Shown here in pieces: positions 7,235 to 15,728 of a DNA stretch of 64,000 nucleotides (position 1 is the stretch's first letter; each line of letters starts with the position of its first letter). Position numbers and translations under genes: made by a program. The stretch comes from VRUE01 sp963707965 (GTDB lineage: Bacteria > Actinomycetota > Thermoleophilia > Solirubrobacterales > 70-9): positions 1,009,463-1,073,462 of the forward strand of contig CAVPRR010000007.1 of assembly GCA_963707965.1 (NCBI GenBank). The letters are read 5' to 3'. The notes beneath the pieces are model-generated. The model was given only the letters and a program-made list of their open reading frames with translations, searched no databases and was not told the DNA's origin.

Positions 7235-9908
7235 ACGGGAATGGCACGGCGAACAGCAGCGCCGAGGGGCTCAGTGGGGCCGTGCCGAGCAGCGACTGGA
7301 ACGGGGGCGTGTAGATGAACACGGCGGCGAGGACGAGCTCGAAGCCGACCCCCCAGAGAAGCAGGGGGTTGGTGAAGACGCCGATCGACCGCAGCGAGGC
7401 GCGGTCAGTCCGCGCTGCGAAGGCGGTTCCGATCTGGCAGACGACCATCGAGAAGAAGGTCATGGTCGTCGCTTCGAGGTAGGCGTCGTGAAGTGGTGTG
7501 CCGTGTCCGGTCGGATCGCCGGGGCTCCATCCGGCCTTGGTGAGGACGTAGAAGAAGCCGGCCATCTCCAGGCCGGCAGAGATCAGCCCGAGGAACAGCC
7601 AGGCGCGCAGCAGCATCGAGCGCTGAACCACCGACTCCCCGCGCGGACGCGGCGGTTGCGTCATCAGCCCGGCCTCGGCGCGCTCCCGGCCGAGCGCAAG
7701 CGCCGGCAGGGTCTCGGTGCCGACGTCGAAGGCGAGGAGCTGCGGCACCGTGAGCGGCAGCGGAATTGCGCCGCCCCCGAGCGCGAAGACCAGGAAGGGC
7801 GTTACCTCGGGCGTCGTGTGGGCGAAGATGTAGAGGAGGAACTTGCGGATGTTGGCGTAGACACGCCGGCCCGCCTCGACGGCTGTGACGATCGTCGAGA
7901 AGTTGTCGTCTGTGAGGACCATCGTCGAGGCCTCTCGGGCGACGTCGGTTCCGGATAGCCCCATCGCTATCCCGATGTCGGCTGCCCGCAGTGCGGGCGC
8001 GTCGTTCACCCCGTCCCCGGTCATCGCGACCACATGGCCCTCCTCCTGCAGGGCGTCGGCGATTCGCAGCTTCGCCTCCGGGGAGCTGCGTGCGAAGATC
8101 AGCTCGCGATCGCCGTGCAGCAGCGCGTCCAGGTCCCTGTCGCTTATGTCGTCGAGCTCCTCGCCGGTGATCACGGCGGGCTCCTCGCCCCTGCCGATGC
8201 CGATCTGCCTCGCGATGGCAGCCGCCGTCATCGCGTGATCGCCCGTGACGACGATGATCCGGATGCCCGCTGCGTGGCATCGCTGCACTGCGTCCGCCAC
8301 CTCCGCGCGTGGCGGGTCGAGCATCGCCACCAGCCCGAGGAAGGTGAGCCCGCGCTCTGCCTCCTCGCGTAGCTCTGGCGCCTGGACGTTGCCGAGCCGG
8401 CGCCGGGCCACGCCGAGGACCCGAAGGCCCCGGCGCGCGTAGGAGTCAGCCTGGGCTTCGACAACTGCTCTCTCCCGCTCCGCCAGCGAGCGCTCTCCAT
8501 CCTCCCAGGCGATGCTTGTGCAGTGGGGCAGGAGCGTCTCCGGTGCTCCCTTGGCGTCGAGCCACAGCTCCCCGTCGCGATGGTCGATCGTCGACATGCG
8601 CTTGAGGATCGGGTCGAAATGGAAATGCCGCACCCGGCGCCGCTCGCGCGATGCCGCGTCGATTGTCACCCCGAGCGCTGCCGAGGCCTCGAGCATTGCC
8701 ACCTCCGTCGGATCTCCGCTCGCTCCGCCACCCTCGATCCGGGCGTTGTTGCAATCGGCCATCGACTGCGCGAGCCAGGCGAGGACCTCAGGCACCTGGT
8801 CGGGCGGCGGTCGGGAGTCAAGCGCCAGTGAGCCCGCCCCGCTCCAGAGGGCTGTCACGTGCATGCGGTTCTCGGTCAGGGTGCCGGTCTTGTCGGTGCA
8901 GATCACGTCGGTCGAGCCCAGCGTCTCCACCGCGCTCAGGCGCTTCATCACCGCACCCCGACGCACCAGGTCGCGGACGCCGACCGCCAGCGCCAGAGTG
9001 ATCACCGGCAACAGCCCCTCCGGGACGTTGCCGACGAGGAGTCCCACGGCGAAGACCGCCGAGTCGGCCAGCGACAGCCCCGCTGCGAAGTGCGCGAGCG
9101 GGAGAAAGGCGATCGCCGTTGCGACAGCTATCGCCGCGATCAGCCAGGCAACCCGTCGAACCTGGTGCTCGAGCGGGCTCTCCTCACGCTCCACGCGCTG
9201 TGAGAGCGCTGCGATTCGACCCAGCTCCGTGTGCATCCCTGTCGCGAAGACGACCGCTCGAGCTTCGCCCTCGGTGCAGGTCGTGCCGCTGAACACGAGG
9301 TCACGGGCCAGCAGGGGCGGCACCCCGGTGTCCATGTAGCTCGCGGAGCGAAAGACCGGCATCGACTCTCCGGTCAAGGTCGAGACGTCGACCTCCATCG
9401 ACCCCTCCATCAGCCGGGCATCGGCCGAGATGCGCTCGCCCTCGCCGAGCAGGACCACGTCGCCGGGCACAAGCTCGCCCGCCGGCAGCTCCCGGGGGGA
9501 GCCGTTGCGGAACGCCCGCGCCCGCTCGGGCAGGTAGTGGGCGAGTGCCTCCACCGCTCGCTCCGCCTGCGTCTCCTGGACGAACGCGAATGCCGCGTTG
9601 ATGACGATCACGATCACGATGGCGACCGCGACGGCCAGGATTCCGGCGATCCAAGCGAGTCCCGCCGCCGCCCAGAGCAGCAGGGCGAGGGGGTGAGTGA
9701 ACTGGTGCGCCAGCTCCGGAAGCCAGCGCCTGCCGCGCCGGCGTTCGAGCAGGTTGGCACCGAACTGGACGAGTCGCCGCTGCGCCTCTCGCTGGGTCAG
9801 GCCGGTCCTGGAGGTACGCAGATCGCGCAGCAGGAGCTCCAGGCGCTCCTCGGGATCAATGGCCGTGTACTGGTGGGGTATCGGACTCTCGTCGACTTCC
9901 ACAGCCAC
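7152..9908 (-). CDS. Cation-transporting P-type ATPase, P2 (Ca2+/Na+-like) family
   Basis: The 918-residue protein has the full P2 layout. It carries an N-terminal cation-ATPase domain (LTQREAQRRLVQFGANLL), TGES near residue 179, the membrane motif NVPEGLLPVITLALAVG and DKTGTLTEN near 336. TGDGVNDAPALRAADIGIAM follows near 629, and the C-terminal helix bundle completes it. The PEGL motif is typical of Ca2+, Na+/K+ and Mg2+ pumps rather than heavy-metal pumps. The substrate cannot be told by eye. The start is GTG without a strong ribosome site. It runs toward the kdp operon, making a compact ion-transport neighbourhood. Confidence 0.93.
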   Translation of the reverse strand: MAVEVDESPIPHQYTAIDPEERLELLLRDLRTSRTGLTQREAQRRLVQFGANLLERRRGRRWLPELAHQFTHPLALLLWAAAGLAWIAGILAVAVAIVIVIVINAAFAFVQETQAERAVEALAHYLPERARAFRNGSPRELPAGELVPGDVVLLGEGERISADARLMEGSMEVDVSTLTGESMPVFRSASYMDTGVPPLLARDLVFSGTTCTEGEARAVVFATGMHTELGRIAALSQRVEREESPLEHQVRRVAWLIAAIAVATAIAFLPLAHFAAGLSLADSAVFAVGLLVGNVPEGLLPVITLALAVGVRDLVRRGAVMKRLSAVETLGSTDVICTDKTGTLTENRMHVTALWSGAGSLALDSRPPPDQVPEVLAWLAQSMADCNNARIEGGGASGDPTEVAMLEASAALGVTIDAASRERRRVRHFHFDPILKRMSTIDHRDGELWLDAKGAPETLLPHCTSIAWEDGERSLAERERAVVEAQADSYARRGLRVLGVARRRLGNVQAPELREEAERGLTFLGLVAMLDPPRAEVADAVQRCHAAGIRIIVVTGDHAMTAAAIARQIGIGRGEEPAVITGEELDDISDRDLDALLHGDRELIFARSSPEAKLRIADALQEEGHVVAMTGDGVNDAPALRAADIGIAMGLSGTDVAREASTMVLTDDNFSTIVTAVEAGRRVYANIRKFLLYIFAHTTPEVTPFLVFALGGGAIPLPLTVPQLLAFDVGTETLPALALGRERAEAGLMTQPPRPRGESVVQRSMLLRAWLFLGLISAGLEMAGFFYVLTKAGWSPGDPTGHGTPLHDAYLEATTMTFFSMVVCQIGTAFAARTDRASLRSIGVFTNPLLLWGVGFELVLAAVFIYTPPFQSLLGTAPLSPSALLFAVPFPFIVWGADELRRFLLRRHEQAEGLGRWR

Positions 9909-10064
9909 TCAATAATGCAGCAGGGAGCGCCGAGCGCCCCGCTGCCCGCTGGCACCTTTCGGTCTGGATGTACGGGAAGCCTGGTCGGCGTCGCTGGCCC
10001 AAGAAAGGCAGCAGCGCGGTTGCCCCGTGCCGAAGGGAAGGCGGATGCTTGGTGACTGCGCTGG

Positions 10065-11261
10065 TTAAACGTCGCAGACGGCGATCGCAGGGGCGTCGCG
10101 GCGGGCCTTCTCGGTTGCGGTGTCCAGGTCGGCGAGCGGGGTGTAGGTGACCCGGTCGGGGCTGATGTCGAGGGTGGCGGCGTCCTCGGGCTCCAGGCGC
10201 TCGATCAGCTCCTTGGAGGCAAGCGTCCGGCCGCCGCTCGCGCAGGCCTCGATTCGCGCCGCCTCGTTGACCTCGTCGCCGAGCGCGGTGACCTCCCCGC
10301 GTCCGGCCGTGGTGATGTTGCCGACGTAGAGGGTGGATCCCCAGTGCAGTCCAAAGCGAATGACGACGTCCTCGGGCTTCAGCTCGCTGCGCACGGCGAC
10401 ATCGCCGACCGCGGATCGCAGTGCGCGCGCCGCGGCGATGCACGAGCGAGCGGCGTCAGACTCCGATCCGGCGCTCTCGGCGAGGAAGAAGGCGACAACG
10501 CCGTCGCCGACGTGCCGGCCGACCAGGCCGCCCTCGTCGATCACGCACTGGTCGGCCGCGCGAACCAGACGGCGGCCCAGCGCAAAATAGCTGGCGGTAG
10601 ACAGGCGCCGTGCGAGCGGCGAGGAGGCCTCCAGGTCGGCGAACAGGACCGCCGCGGGGCGCCGCGCCGGCTGGGAAACGCTCTGCATCCGCTCGAGGTG
10701 CCCCAGATCGGCCATCGAGGCCATCGCCCCGAGCGTCGTCATGCCCGCCGCGGGCTTCGAGATCATCGCGGTCCCGGCGAGGCGGCCGGCGGCATCGCGG
10801 ATGCGAATGGCGACCACGGGGATGTCCACCTGTATTTCCGCGAAGCCCGCCGCGCCCCCCTTGCCCGACACCGCTGCCAGGTCTGCGGGGGAGAGTTGAT
10901 CGACCATCTCGCGTAGCGAGGGATCGACGATCTCGCGAAGCTCGTCGCGGCCGCCCGGGGTGTCGGCGAGTACCCAGCCGCCAAGAAAGGCGAACAACAT
11001 GCGCATCAACTCCGAGGTGTTCGAGCCGAAGCGCCAGCGCAGGCTCATGTTCATCGCCTCGGGCCCGAAGATGTGTGCGCCGAGCGCCCAGGGCGCGAGT
11101 TCGACGCCGGCGCCGAAGCTGAGGCGCAACTCGTCAGTCGCGTAGGCGACGTGCCATCGGTCATCGACAATCCAGCCCCAGTGTCCGGTGTCGCGCAGCG
11201 CCCTTGCCACCTCGGCGAGAGCGGGATCCTCGGGCAGTGGATACGACCCTTTGGCGTCCAT
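10065..11261 (-). CDS. Class III adenylate/guanylate cyclase with N-terminal sensor region
   Basis: I use the ATG giving MDAKGSYPLPEDPALAEV (398 residues); the open frame extends upstream but crosses the divergent promoter. Residues 1-195 look like a sensor region (WGWIVDDRWHVAYATDELR). The cyclase domain occupies about residues 204-398, with metal ligands in FADLEASS and HVGDGVVAFF and the family motif GDEVNEAARIE. It should make cAMP or cGMP; the substrate-selecting residues are not certain. The protein has no membrane helix. It is divergent from the secreted protein at 11400. Confidence 0.88.
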   Translation of the reverse strand: MDAKGSYPLPEDPALAEVARALRDTGHWGWIVDDRWHVAYATDELRLSFGAGVELAPWALGAHIFGPEAMNMSLRWRFGSNTSELMRMLFAFLGGWVLADTPGGRDELREIVDPSLREMVDQLSPADLAAVSGKGGAAGFAEIQVDIPVVAIRIRDAAGRLAGTAMISKPAAGMTTLGAMASMADLGHLERMQSVSQPARRPAAVLFADLEASSPLARRLSTASYFALGRRLVRAADQCVIDEGGLVGRHVGDGVVAFFLAESAGSESDAARSCIAAARALRSAVGDVAVRSELKPEDVVIRFGLHWGSTLYVGNITTAGRGEVTALGDEVNEAARIEACASGGRTLASKELIERLEPEDAATLDISPDRVTYTPLADLDTATEKARRDAPAIAVCDV

Positions 11262-11361
11262 CGGTCGCGACTCTACCCTGAGGCGACCGGCCCTTTCGTT
11301 GTTTGCTCCAGCCTCACAGTGGCACCGAAAGCCCTTCGGAAAGCAGACTCGCGGCAGAGCG

Positions 11362-11367
11362 TATGCT
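11362..11367 (+). promoter_or_regulatory. Likely -10 box TATGCT upstream of the Hcp-like gene
   Basis: TATGCT occurs 33 bp before the ATG at 11400, with a strong ribosome site (GAAAGGAG) between. The same hexamer forms the core of an identical 24-bp sequence before the genes at 40292 and 53489. Confidence 0.4.
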
Positions 11368-11399
11368 GACGTCGCCGACTTCCCCGAAAGGAGCAGGCC

Positions 11400-12119
11400 A
11401 TGACTGGAGAGATGGGTCGCGTTCGAGTTTGGCTGAGGAGCCATCTCCAACTCATCGCGGTGTCCGCGATTACGGCGCTGGGGGTCTCGACGGCGCTCGC
11501 GCTCGCGACCGTGCCGGACAACAGCGGCGTCATCCATACCTGCTACCAGTTCGTCGAACCGAGTCCGGGTGTGAAAGTGCCCGCAGGGCCCTCGAGTAAC
11601 TGGCGAGTGATCGATCCCAGCCCCCCAGCCGGAGTCCCCGGGCAGAGTTGCGACCCGGCGGGCGAGCTGCCGCTGAACTTCAGCCAGCAGGGCCCTCCCG
11701 GCCCTGCGGGCGCAGCGGGCTCTCCTGGCGCAGCGGGCGCGCAGGGTGCAGGCCGCGGCGATTGTCCCGCGGTGGTCGGGCACATGAAACTGAACGCGTC
11801 GCTGCAATCCGACCTCTGCGCCATAAAACAGGTGAAGGTCGGATCCAGGAGCGTCGGCGGGCCATCCGGCCCCGGTGCAGCAACCGAGTATGAACTGACC
11901 CGGATCAGCGACGCGCTGAGCCCGAAACTGTTCAAAGCGACGACCCAGGGCACGCTGTTCCAGTCCGCGAAAATCCAGGTCTACACACCCGGGACCACCT
12001 CGGTCGCGAAGACTTACTCGCTCAGCAACGCGGCGATCAGCTCGTTCAAAATCGGCCAAGGCGAAGTGAAGCCGACCGAGACCCTGACGCTCATATCCGC
12101 CCCCAAAAAGGGAGCTTAG
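11400..12119 (+). CDS. Secreted collagen-like protein with Hcp-like C-terminal domain
   Basis: The 239-residue protein has a signal/anchor segment near residues 20-42 (LIAVSAITALGVSTALALATV). A spacer with conserved-looking Cys (VIHTCYQFV) follows, and then six Gly-X-Y repeats near residues 97-116 (GPPGPAGAAGSPGAAGAQGA). The C-terminal ~110 residues (EYELTRISDALSPKLFKATTQG...AKIQVYTPGTTS) resemble the Hcp/type VI tube fold in its secreted actinobacterial form. No other type VI genes are nearby, so it is probably a surface or structural protein. A strong ribosome site, GAAAGGAGCAGGCC, precedes the ATG. Confidence 0.7.
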   Translation: MTGEMGRVRVWLRSHLQLIAVSAITALGVSTALALATVPDNSGVIHTCYQFVEPSPGVKVPAGPSSNWRVIDPSPPAGVPGQSCDPAGELPLNFSQQGPPGPAGAAGSPGAAGAQGAGRGDCPAVVGHMKLNASLQSDLCAIKQVKVGSRSVGGPSGPGAATEYELTRISDALSPKLFKATTQGTLFQSAKIQVYTPGTTSVAKTYSLSNAAISSFKIGQGEVKPTETLTLISAPKKGA

Positions 12120-12209
12120 GCTGAACTGACTCCAGGGTCTCCCGAGACTTTCCGGGAGATCGATAGCTCTTCAAGCGAGACCGCCCCCGACTGGCAGGGG
12201 CTTCTGCGG

Positions 12210-12229
12210 ATGGAGCTAGCCGGACTCGA
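12210..12229 (-). repeat. tRNA-Ala 3' end remnant (oldest att copy)
   Basis: The 20 bp ATGGAGCTAGCCGGACTCGA are identical to the 3' end of tRNA-Ala(CGC) as read at 16080-16099 and 13320-13339. The copy diverges right after the T-arm start. It marks the distal border of the Fic island and probably derives from site-specific integration at the tRNA. Confidence 0.7.
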
Positions 12230-12251
12230 TACTGGGCGCGCAGTGCGCTGC

Positions 12252-12830
12252 CTATGTAGTCGGCTTCGTGATCTCGTCAAGCAGGTCCCGCATGGGCACC
12301 TCGTCCCCTTGCATCGCGGCCACCGCCGCGTCGGTATTGCGCTGCGGGTCGACCAGCTGCCAATCGAGCTGATAGCCGGCGTCGGACGCCAGCTGGGCGA
12401 AGAAAGCGCGCTGGGCGCGACCGTTGCCATCGCGAAAGGGATGCAGGGCATTTACGTCACCGAGGTAGTGGGCGAGCCGGTTGACGAAGGCTTCGCGATC
12501 GAAGCCGCGGAGCCGGTCCTCCTCGGCGAGCTTGTCGAAGATCTCCGCTCCGTAGGACCCGATGTGCGCGGGTAGGCAGAAGAGATCGGTCTTGGCCAGT
12601 ACCACGGTCCTCAACTTGCCCGCCCACTCGTAGAGCCCAGCAAAGAGGTAGCGATGGAACGCCCGTAGGTGAGCGAGGTCGTACTCGCCGGCGATCGGCT
12701 GGGAGGCGAGCTGCAGGCTGCGCAGAAAGGTGAGGTGTGCCTCGAACTCCTCAAGCTCGCCGCCATCGCGAATGTCCCGCCTGTTGCGCAGGACATCGGT
12801 ACCTCGGTAGACGTATGGATCGTCGCTCAC
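12252..12830 (-). CDS. fic: Fic family AMP-transferase toxin
   Basis: The 192-residue protein carries the Fic active-site motif HPFRDGNGRAQR near residue 127. The catalytic histidine, anion-binding GNGR and final Arg are intact. Other family features are the flap region LRTVVLAKTDLFCLPAHIG and the helix GLYEWAGKLR. Fic toxins transfer AMP to targets such as topoisomerases. Residues N-terminal to the Fic core lack an inhibitory (S/T)xxxE(G/N) motif. That motif is in the preceding partner gene instead, making this a class I Fic with a separate antitoxin. Its ATG overlaps the antitoxin stop by 4 bp. Confidence 0.92.
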   Translation of the reverse strand: MSDDPYVYRGTDVLRNRRDIRDGGELEEFEAHLTFLRSLQLASQPIAGEYDLAHLRAFHRYLFAGLYEWAGKLRTVVLAKTDLFCLPAHIGSYGAEIFDKLAEEDRLRGFDREAFVNRLAHYLGDVNALHPFRDGNGRAQRAFFAQLASDAGYQLDWQLVDPQRNTDAAVAAMQGDEVPMRDLLDEITKPTT

Positions 12831-13069
12831 ACGTGCCGCGACGCGCCGTTCGCAGCCGCCGCAGAGATGAGCAAGCCCTCAAGCGACTCTCCGGCAAGAA
12901 GGCGACGCTCCGCCTCGCGCAGATCCGCGTCCGAGGCGTCTCCGCGGACCCAGAGATCTGCGAGCTCGCGAACCAGACCAGTGGGCTCAAGCCCCTCTAG
13001 GCGCAGCGAGCCGGCGGCGTTGGCAGCGATTTGAGCACGGTCAATCACAGCATCAATTCTATCGGGCAC
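12827..13069 (-). CDS. VbhA-like antitoxin for Fic
   Basis: An 80-residue protein is read from a GTG with a good ribosome site (GGAGGG, 8 bp upstream). Near residues 21-26 it contains SLRLEG, an exact (S/T)xxxE(G/N) inhibitory helix motif. This glutamate blocks ATP gamma-phosphate binding in class I Fic proteins. The rest (LEPTGLVRELADLWVRGDASDADLREAERRLL) fits the small helical VbhA family. It is translationally coupled to the toxin by an ATGA overlap. A longer frame from ATG 13147 exists but lacks a ribosome site. Confidence 0.85.
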   Translation of the reverse strand: MPDRIDAVIDRAQIAANAAGSLRLEGLEPTGLVRELADLWVRGDASDADLREAERRLLAGESLEGLLISAAAANGASRHV

Positions 13070-13222
13070 GGTCGATCCCTCCGGCGATTGTCCGACATTC
13101 AGGGACGACGCCGCGTGGGTATCGCCAGAGAGCAAGCATTCGGTCAATTTCTCTTACATAGGCACTCCCGCTCCGCGGAGAAGCCTCACGAACGCCTCTC
13201 GCCGAAGGAGAAGGCGGCGCTT

Positions 13223-13346
13223 CTGGACTACTTGACCAGAACTTGACTAACGAGTCGGCCAGCGGTTCTGCGTCGCCGTTAGTCCCAGCTAGAAATGGGC
13301 CGCATGTAGGCGCTTTGCGATGGAGCTAGCCGGACTCGAACCGGCG
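13223..13346. repeat. Element end: integrase 3' tail plus tRNA-Ala att repeat, copy 1
   Basis: Two blocks match 15983-16106. The first is 29 bp beginning CTGGACTACTTGACCAGAAC (13223-13251). The second is 39 bp covering the tRNA-Ala 3' end (13308-13346). Spacing between them is 56 bp in both copies. This looks like the end of an integrative element, comprising the 3' end of an integrase gene plus an att site, now reduced to a scar. Confidence 0.7.
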
Positions 13347-13420
13347 CCGCCAAGGGCTTCCAGATCATCACCTTCTAGGCCGAGTCGGGTGACCCTGTGG
13401 GAGCCGGTACGCGGGACGGC

Positions 13421-13912
13421 TCAGCTCTGGGGCTGCTCGTCCTTCCTCTGGCCGGGCACTCGGCTGGCGAGGCGGTTCAGCGGGCCCATGCCCGAGCGGA
13501 GCGCCTCGACGTTCGCGGCGAGTCCGTCGAGGGCCGTCAGCATCTGCTCCATCAGGGTGCTGAGGCGGCTGATTTTGTCGTCGAGGCCGCCCATCGTGTC
13601 TGGCAGCTGGTTCAGGTGCCGCTGCACTTCGACCAGCACCGGCATGGCTTCTTCGATGGCGGCGATCCTGCCGTCCATCGCGCCGAGCACGCTGGTCGCC
13701 TCGGCAACGAGCGCCATGTTGTCGCGCACGGGCGGCAGCGCTTCCGTGTCACTGGCGATGCGCTTGAGCAGGGCGTTTATCTCGTACAGCGCGGCCGTAT
13801 GGCGGCCGATCTCCGGAAGGATTCGCAGCGAGTCGACCAGCGCACCGGGCAGACCGATGAGACCGATGAGCCGATCGACCGCACTACGGCCTGAGCTCAG
13901 CTGCGAGGCCAT
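13421..13912 (-). CDS. Helical phasin-like or coiled-coil protein
   Basis: The 163-residue protein is almost entirely amphipathic helix (LYEINALLKRIASDTEALPPVRDNMALVAEATSVLG, LNQLPDTMGGLDDKISRLSTLMEQML). It has a hydrophobic start (IGLIGLPGALVDSLRILP) that could sit on a lipid surface. There is no catalytic motif. It is last in a co-directional set with two short related proteins and a MerR regulator. That resembles polyhydroxyalkanoate-granule (phasin) gene sets, but no polymer synthase is nearby, so the role is inferred. Confidence 0.6.
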   Translation of the reverse strand: MASQLSSGRSAVDRLIGLIGLPGALVDSLRILPEIGRHTAALYEINALLKRIASDTEALPPVRDNMALVAEATSVLGAMDGRIAAIEEAMPVLVEVQRHLNQLPDTMGGLDDKISRLSTLMEQMLTALDGLAANVEALRSGMGPLNRLASRVPGQRKDEQPQS

Positions 13913-13971
13913 TGGCTCACTCCGAGCCTCGACTCAGGCAAGGGCTTACCTCCTCTTGCCATTCGAGCGGC

Positions 13972-14283
13972 TCAGCGTGCCGCCTGCACGACGCCTCGAA
14001 GGAAGTCGTACTGGGTCTGCACGAGCCGGTCGGACATCTCGAGGGCTGAGTCGACGACCTCATGCGGCTTGGAGGGGCCGTCGCCGGCCAACGGCAACGC
14101 CTTGTCGACGGACCCGAGGAACCTGCGCACGGCGTCGAGCGCGCTGCGCTGTCCGGTCTCGACCTGCTCGAGGACCTGTTCAGAGAACTTGGCGGTTCTA
14201 TCCAGCGCGCTCTTGTCAGTCTTGGTGCTCTTGACCGCCGGCTTCTCGGAAGCCTTGGCTGGCGGGGTTTTGGTGGTTGGCAT
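13972..14283 (-). CDS. Phasin-like small protein, paralogue of its neighbour
   Basis: The 103-residue protein (MPTTKTPPAKASEKPAVKST...) has a Lys/Ala/Pro-rich N-terminus and a helical C-terminal half ending ALEMSDRLVQTQYDFLRGVV. That ending is very similar to ALEMTERLVQSEYDLVRSLV in the next upstream gene, so the two are tandem duplicates. A good ribosome site (AAGGAG) lies 11 bp before this ATG, which is why I prefer it to the longer open frame. The pattern fits a granule-associated phasin, without proof. Confidence 0.65.
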   Translation of the reverse strand: MPTTKTPPAKASEKPAVKSTKTDKSALDRTAKFSEQVLEQVETGQRSALDAVRRFLGSVDKALPLAGDGPSKPHEVVDSALEMSDRLVQTQYDFLRGVVQAAR

Positions 14284-14309
14284 CTCACCGTCTCCTTTTC
14301 GGTTTGGAC

Positions 14310-14693
14310 CTAGGTCGTAGGTGCTCGCGACGCCACGTCGACATCCACGTCGACGTCGACGCCGACGTTGACGAACACAGCGCTCTGCACGAGGCTGCGT
14401 ACGAGGTCGTACTCGGACTGGACCAGACGCTCCGTCATCTCCAGGGCGGCGCTTATCAGCTCGCGCCGCTTGGGGAGCCCGACACCGTCCATGGGGATGA
14501 GCCTGTCGACCGTATCGGCGAACTTGCGCACGGTGCCCGTCGCGGTCTGCCCGCCTGTCTTGGCCAGCTCCAGCCACTGCTGCAAGATCTCCTCTGAGTT
14601 GTCTCCGTGACCGTTTGTCGCGTCCGCGATCAGATCGGTCGGGGTGTCATCGGGCTTGGTGGCTGTGGCGGCTGGTCCCTCTGGCATGTCCAT
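14310..14693 (-). CDS. Phasin-like protein with acidic Val-Asp tail
   Basis: The protein is 127 residues from the first ATG; a second ATG six bases downstream (14687) has the better-spaced GAGGGG ribosome site. The core (ILQQWLELAKTGGQTATGTVRKFADTVDRLIPMDG...RRELISAALEMTERLVQSEYDLVRSLVQ) matches its downstream paralogue. The C-terminus is a VDVDVDVDV dipeptide repeat, encoded by a GTCGAC-type DNA repeat at about 14337-14370. It sits 7 bp after the MerR gene and is surely co-transcribed with it. Confidence 0.65.
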   Translation of the reverse strand: MDMPEGPAATATKPDDTPTDLIADATNGHGDNSEEILQQWLELAKTGGQTATGTVRKFADTVDRLIPMDGVGLPKRRELISAALEMTERLVQSEYDLVRSLVQSAVFVNVGVDVDVDVDVASRAPTT

Positions 14694-14699
14694 ATCCCC

Positions 14700-15515
14700 T
14701 CAGCTCTTGCGCTTGGATAGACGCTCGAGTTGCTTCCCGAACGCGGAGTCGACCTCATCGGCCATCGTCATTTCGTAGATGGCCATCAGTGCCTGTGACG
14801 AGAGCGGCCGAAGGCGATTCAGCGCCTCGCGAACCTCGGGCCAGCGGTCCTCCGGGTAGCCGTCCTCCTCGAACGGCTTCCAGACGTCCTCGAGGAACAG
14901 CCTCACGAACTCATGGGCCACCGACCGGCAGCGGCTCTGCACCTTGGCGAATACGACAAGTGTGTGATCGAGGGTGACGCCCTGGCCGACAACCGCCTCG
15001 GCGGCATCCAGAAGCGATGGGACAGGCGCCTCGTAGCGGTCCTCGTCGACGAGGACCAGCGCGCCCGACTTCACAGCCTGCTTGATGGCGGTGTCGCTCT
15101 CCTCGCCGAAGCGCGCGAAGAGTTCGTCGCGCGTGAACGTCTGCGGCTCGTTGCTGTCGAAGGACTCCAGATCGCGCTTGAAGGAGAGCAGCTGCTCGGC
15201 GGGGCCGAGCCGTTGCTCGAGCAGGCGCTTGATCCCGTTCAGGTTGAATCCCTCGCCCTGCAGATCCTGGATCAACCTCAGCCGGTTGAGATGCTCGGAT
15301 CCGTAGTAGCCGATCCGGTCACGGACTTCCGGTGGAGGCAGCAGCCCGCGTGCGCCATGGGAGCGAATGTTCCGGACGGTGAAGCCAGAGCGAGCCGCAA
15401 GCTGCTCGATGGTCATGTCAGCGGAGGCCGCCCCGTTCTTTGCCGCGCGCTGGACGCTTTTCTTCCCCGCGGCCGCCTGCTTGGCACCGCCCGTCGTAGA
15501 TGTCGGGGCGCTCAC
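14700..15515 (-). CDS. MerR-family transcriptional regulator
   Basis: The 271-residue protein has a MerR winged-helix at about residues 34-100 (MTIEQLAARSGFTVRNIRSHGARGLL...GYYGSEHLNRLRLIQDLQGEGFNLNGIKRLLE). A lysine/alanine-rich N-terminal extension precedes it. The C-terminal 170 residues are helical and lack an obvious metal or drug pocket. It is first in a four-gene set with the phasin-like genes and probably controls them and itself. The start is ATG, and the upstream region (15516-15560) is AT-richer. Confidence 0.88.
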   Translation of the reverse strand: MSAPTSTTGGAKQAAAGKKSVQRAAKNGAASADMTIEQLAARSGFTVRNIRSHGARGLLPPPEVRDRIGYYGSEHLNRLRLIQDLQGEGFNLNGIKRLLEQRLGPAEQLLSFKRDLESFDSNEPQTFTRDELFARFGEESDTAIKQAVKSGALVLVDEDRYEAPVPSLLDAAEAVVGQGVTLDHTLVVFAKVQSRCRSVAHEFVRLFLEDVWKPFEEDGYPEDRWPEVREALNRLRPLSSQALMAIYEMTMADEVDSAFGKQLERLSKRKS

Positions 15516-15728
15516 CGCGCCAACTTAACACAAGATGACGATACGGACAATGACGTAACGTTAATTGCCGTCAGACCCTTGCGTATGGGCCACGCACTTC
15601 GCCGACGGTCGAATTAGCGCCCTCAACGCCTTTTCATCGATCTCGTCGCCCTCATGGAAATCGATGGACTGTCTCCTCGGCCCCTCGTCGCAACACTCAC
15701 GACACTCAAATGAGACGGAGGAGTTGCG

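Noticed and set aside
7405..8280. 291-codon frame inside the P-type ATPase
   Set aside because: Arg-rich frame-shifted shadow of the ATPase.
11262..12059. Upstream extension of the cyclase frame to 664 residues
   Set aside because: It would run through the divergent promoter and the coding region of the collagen/Hcp-like gene on the other strand. The MDAKGS start gives a normal domain layout.
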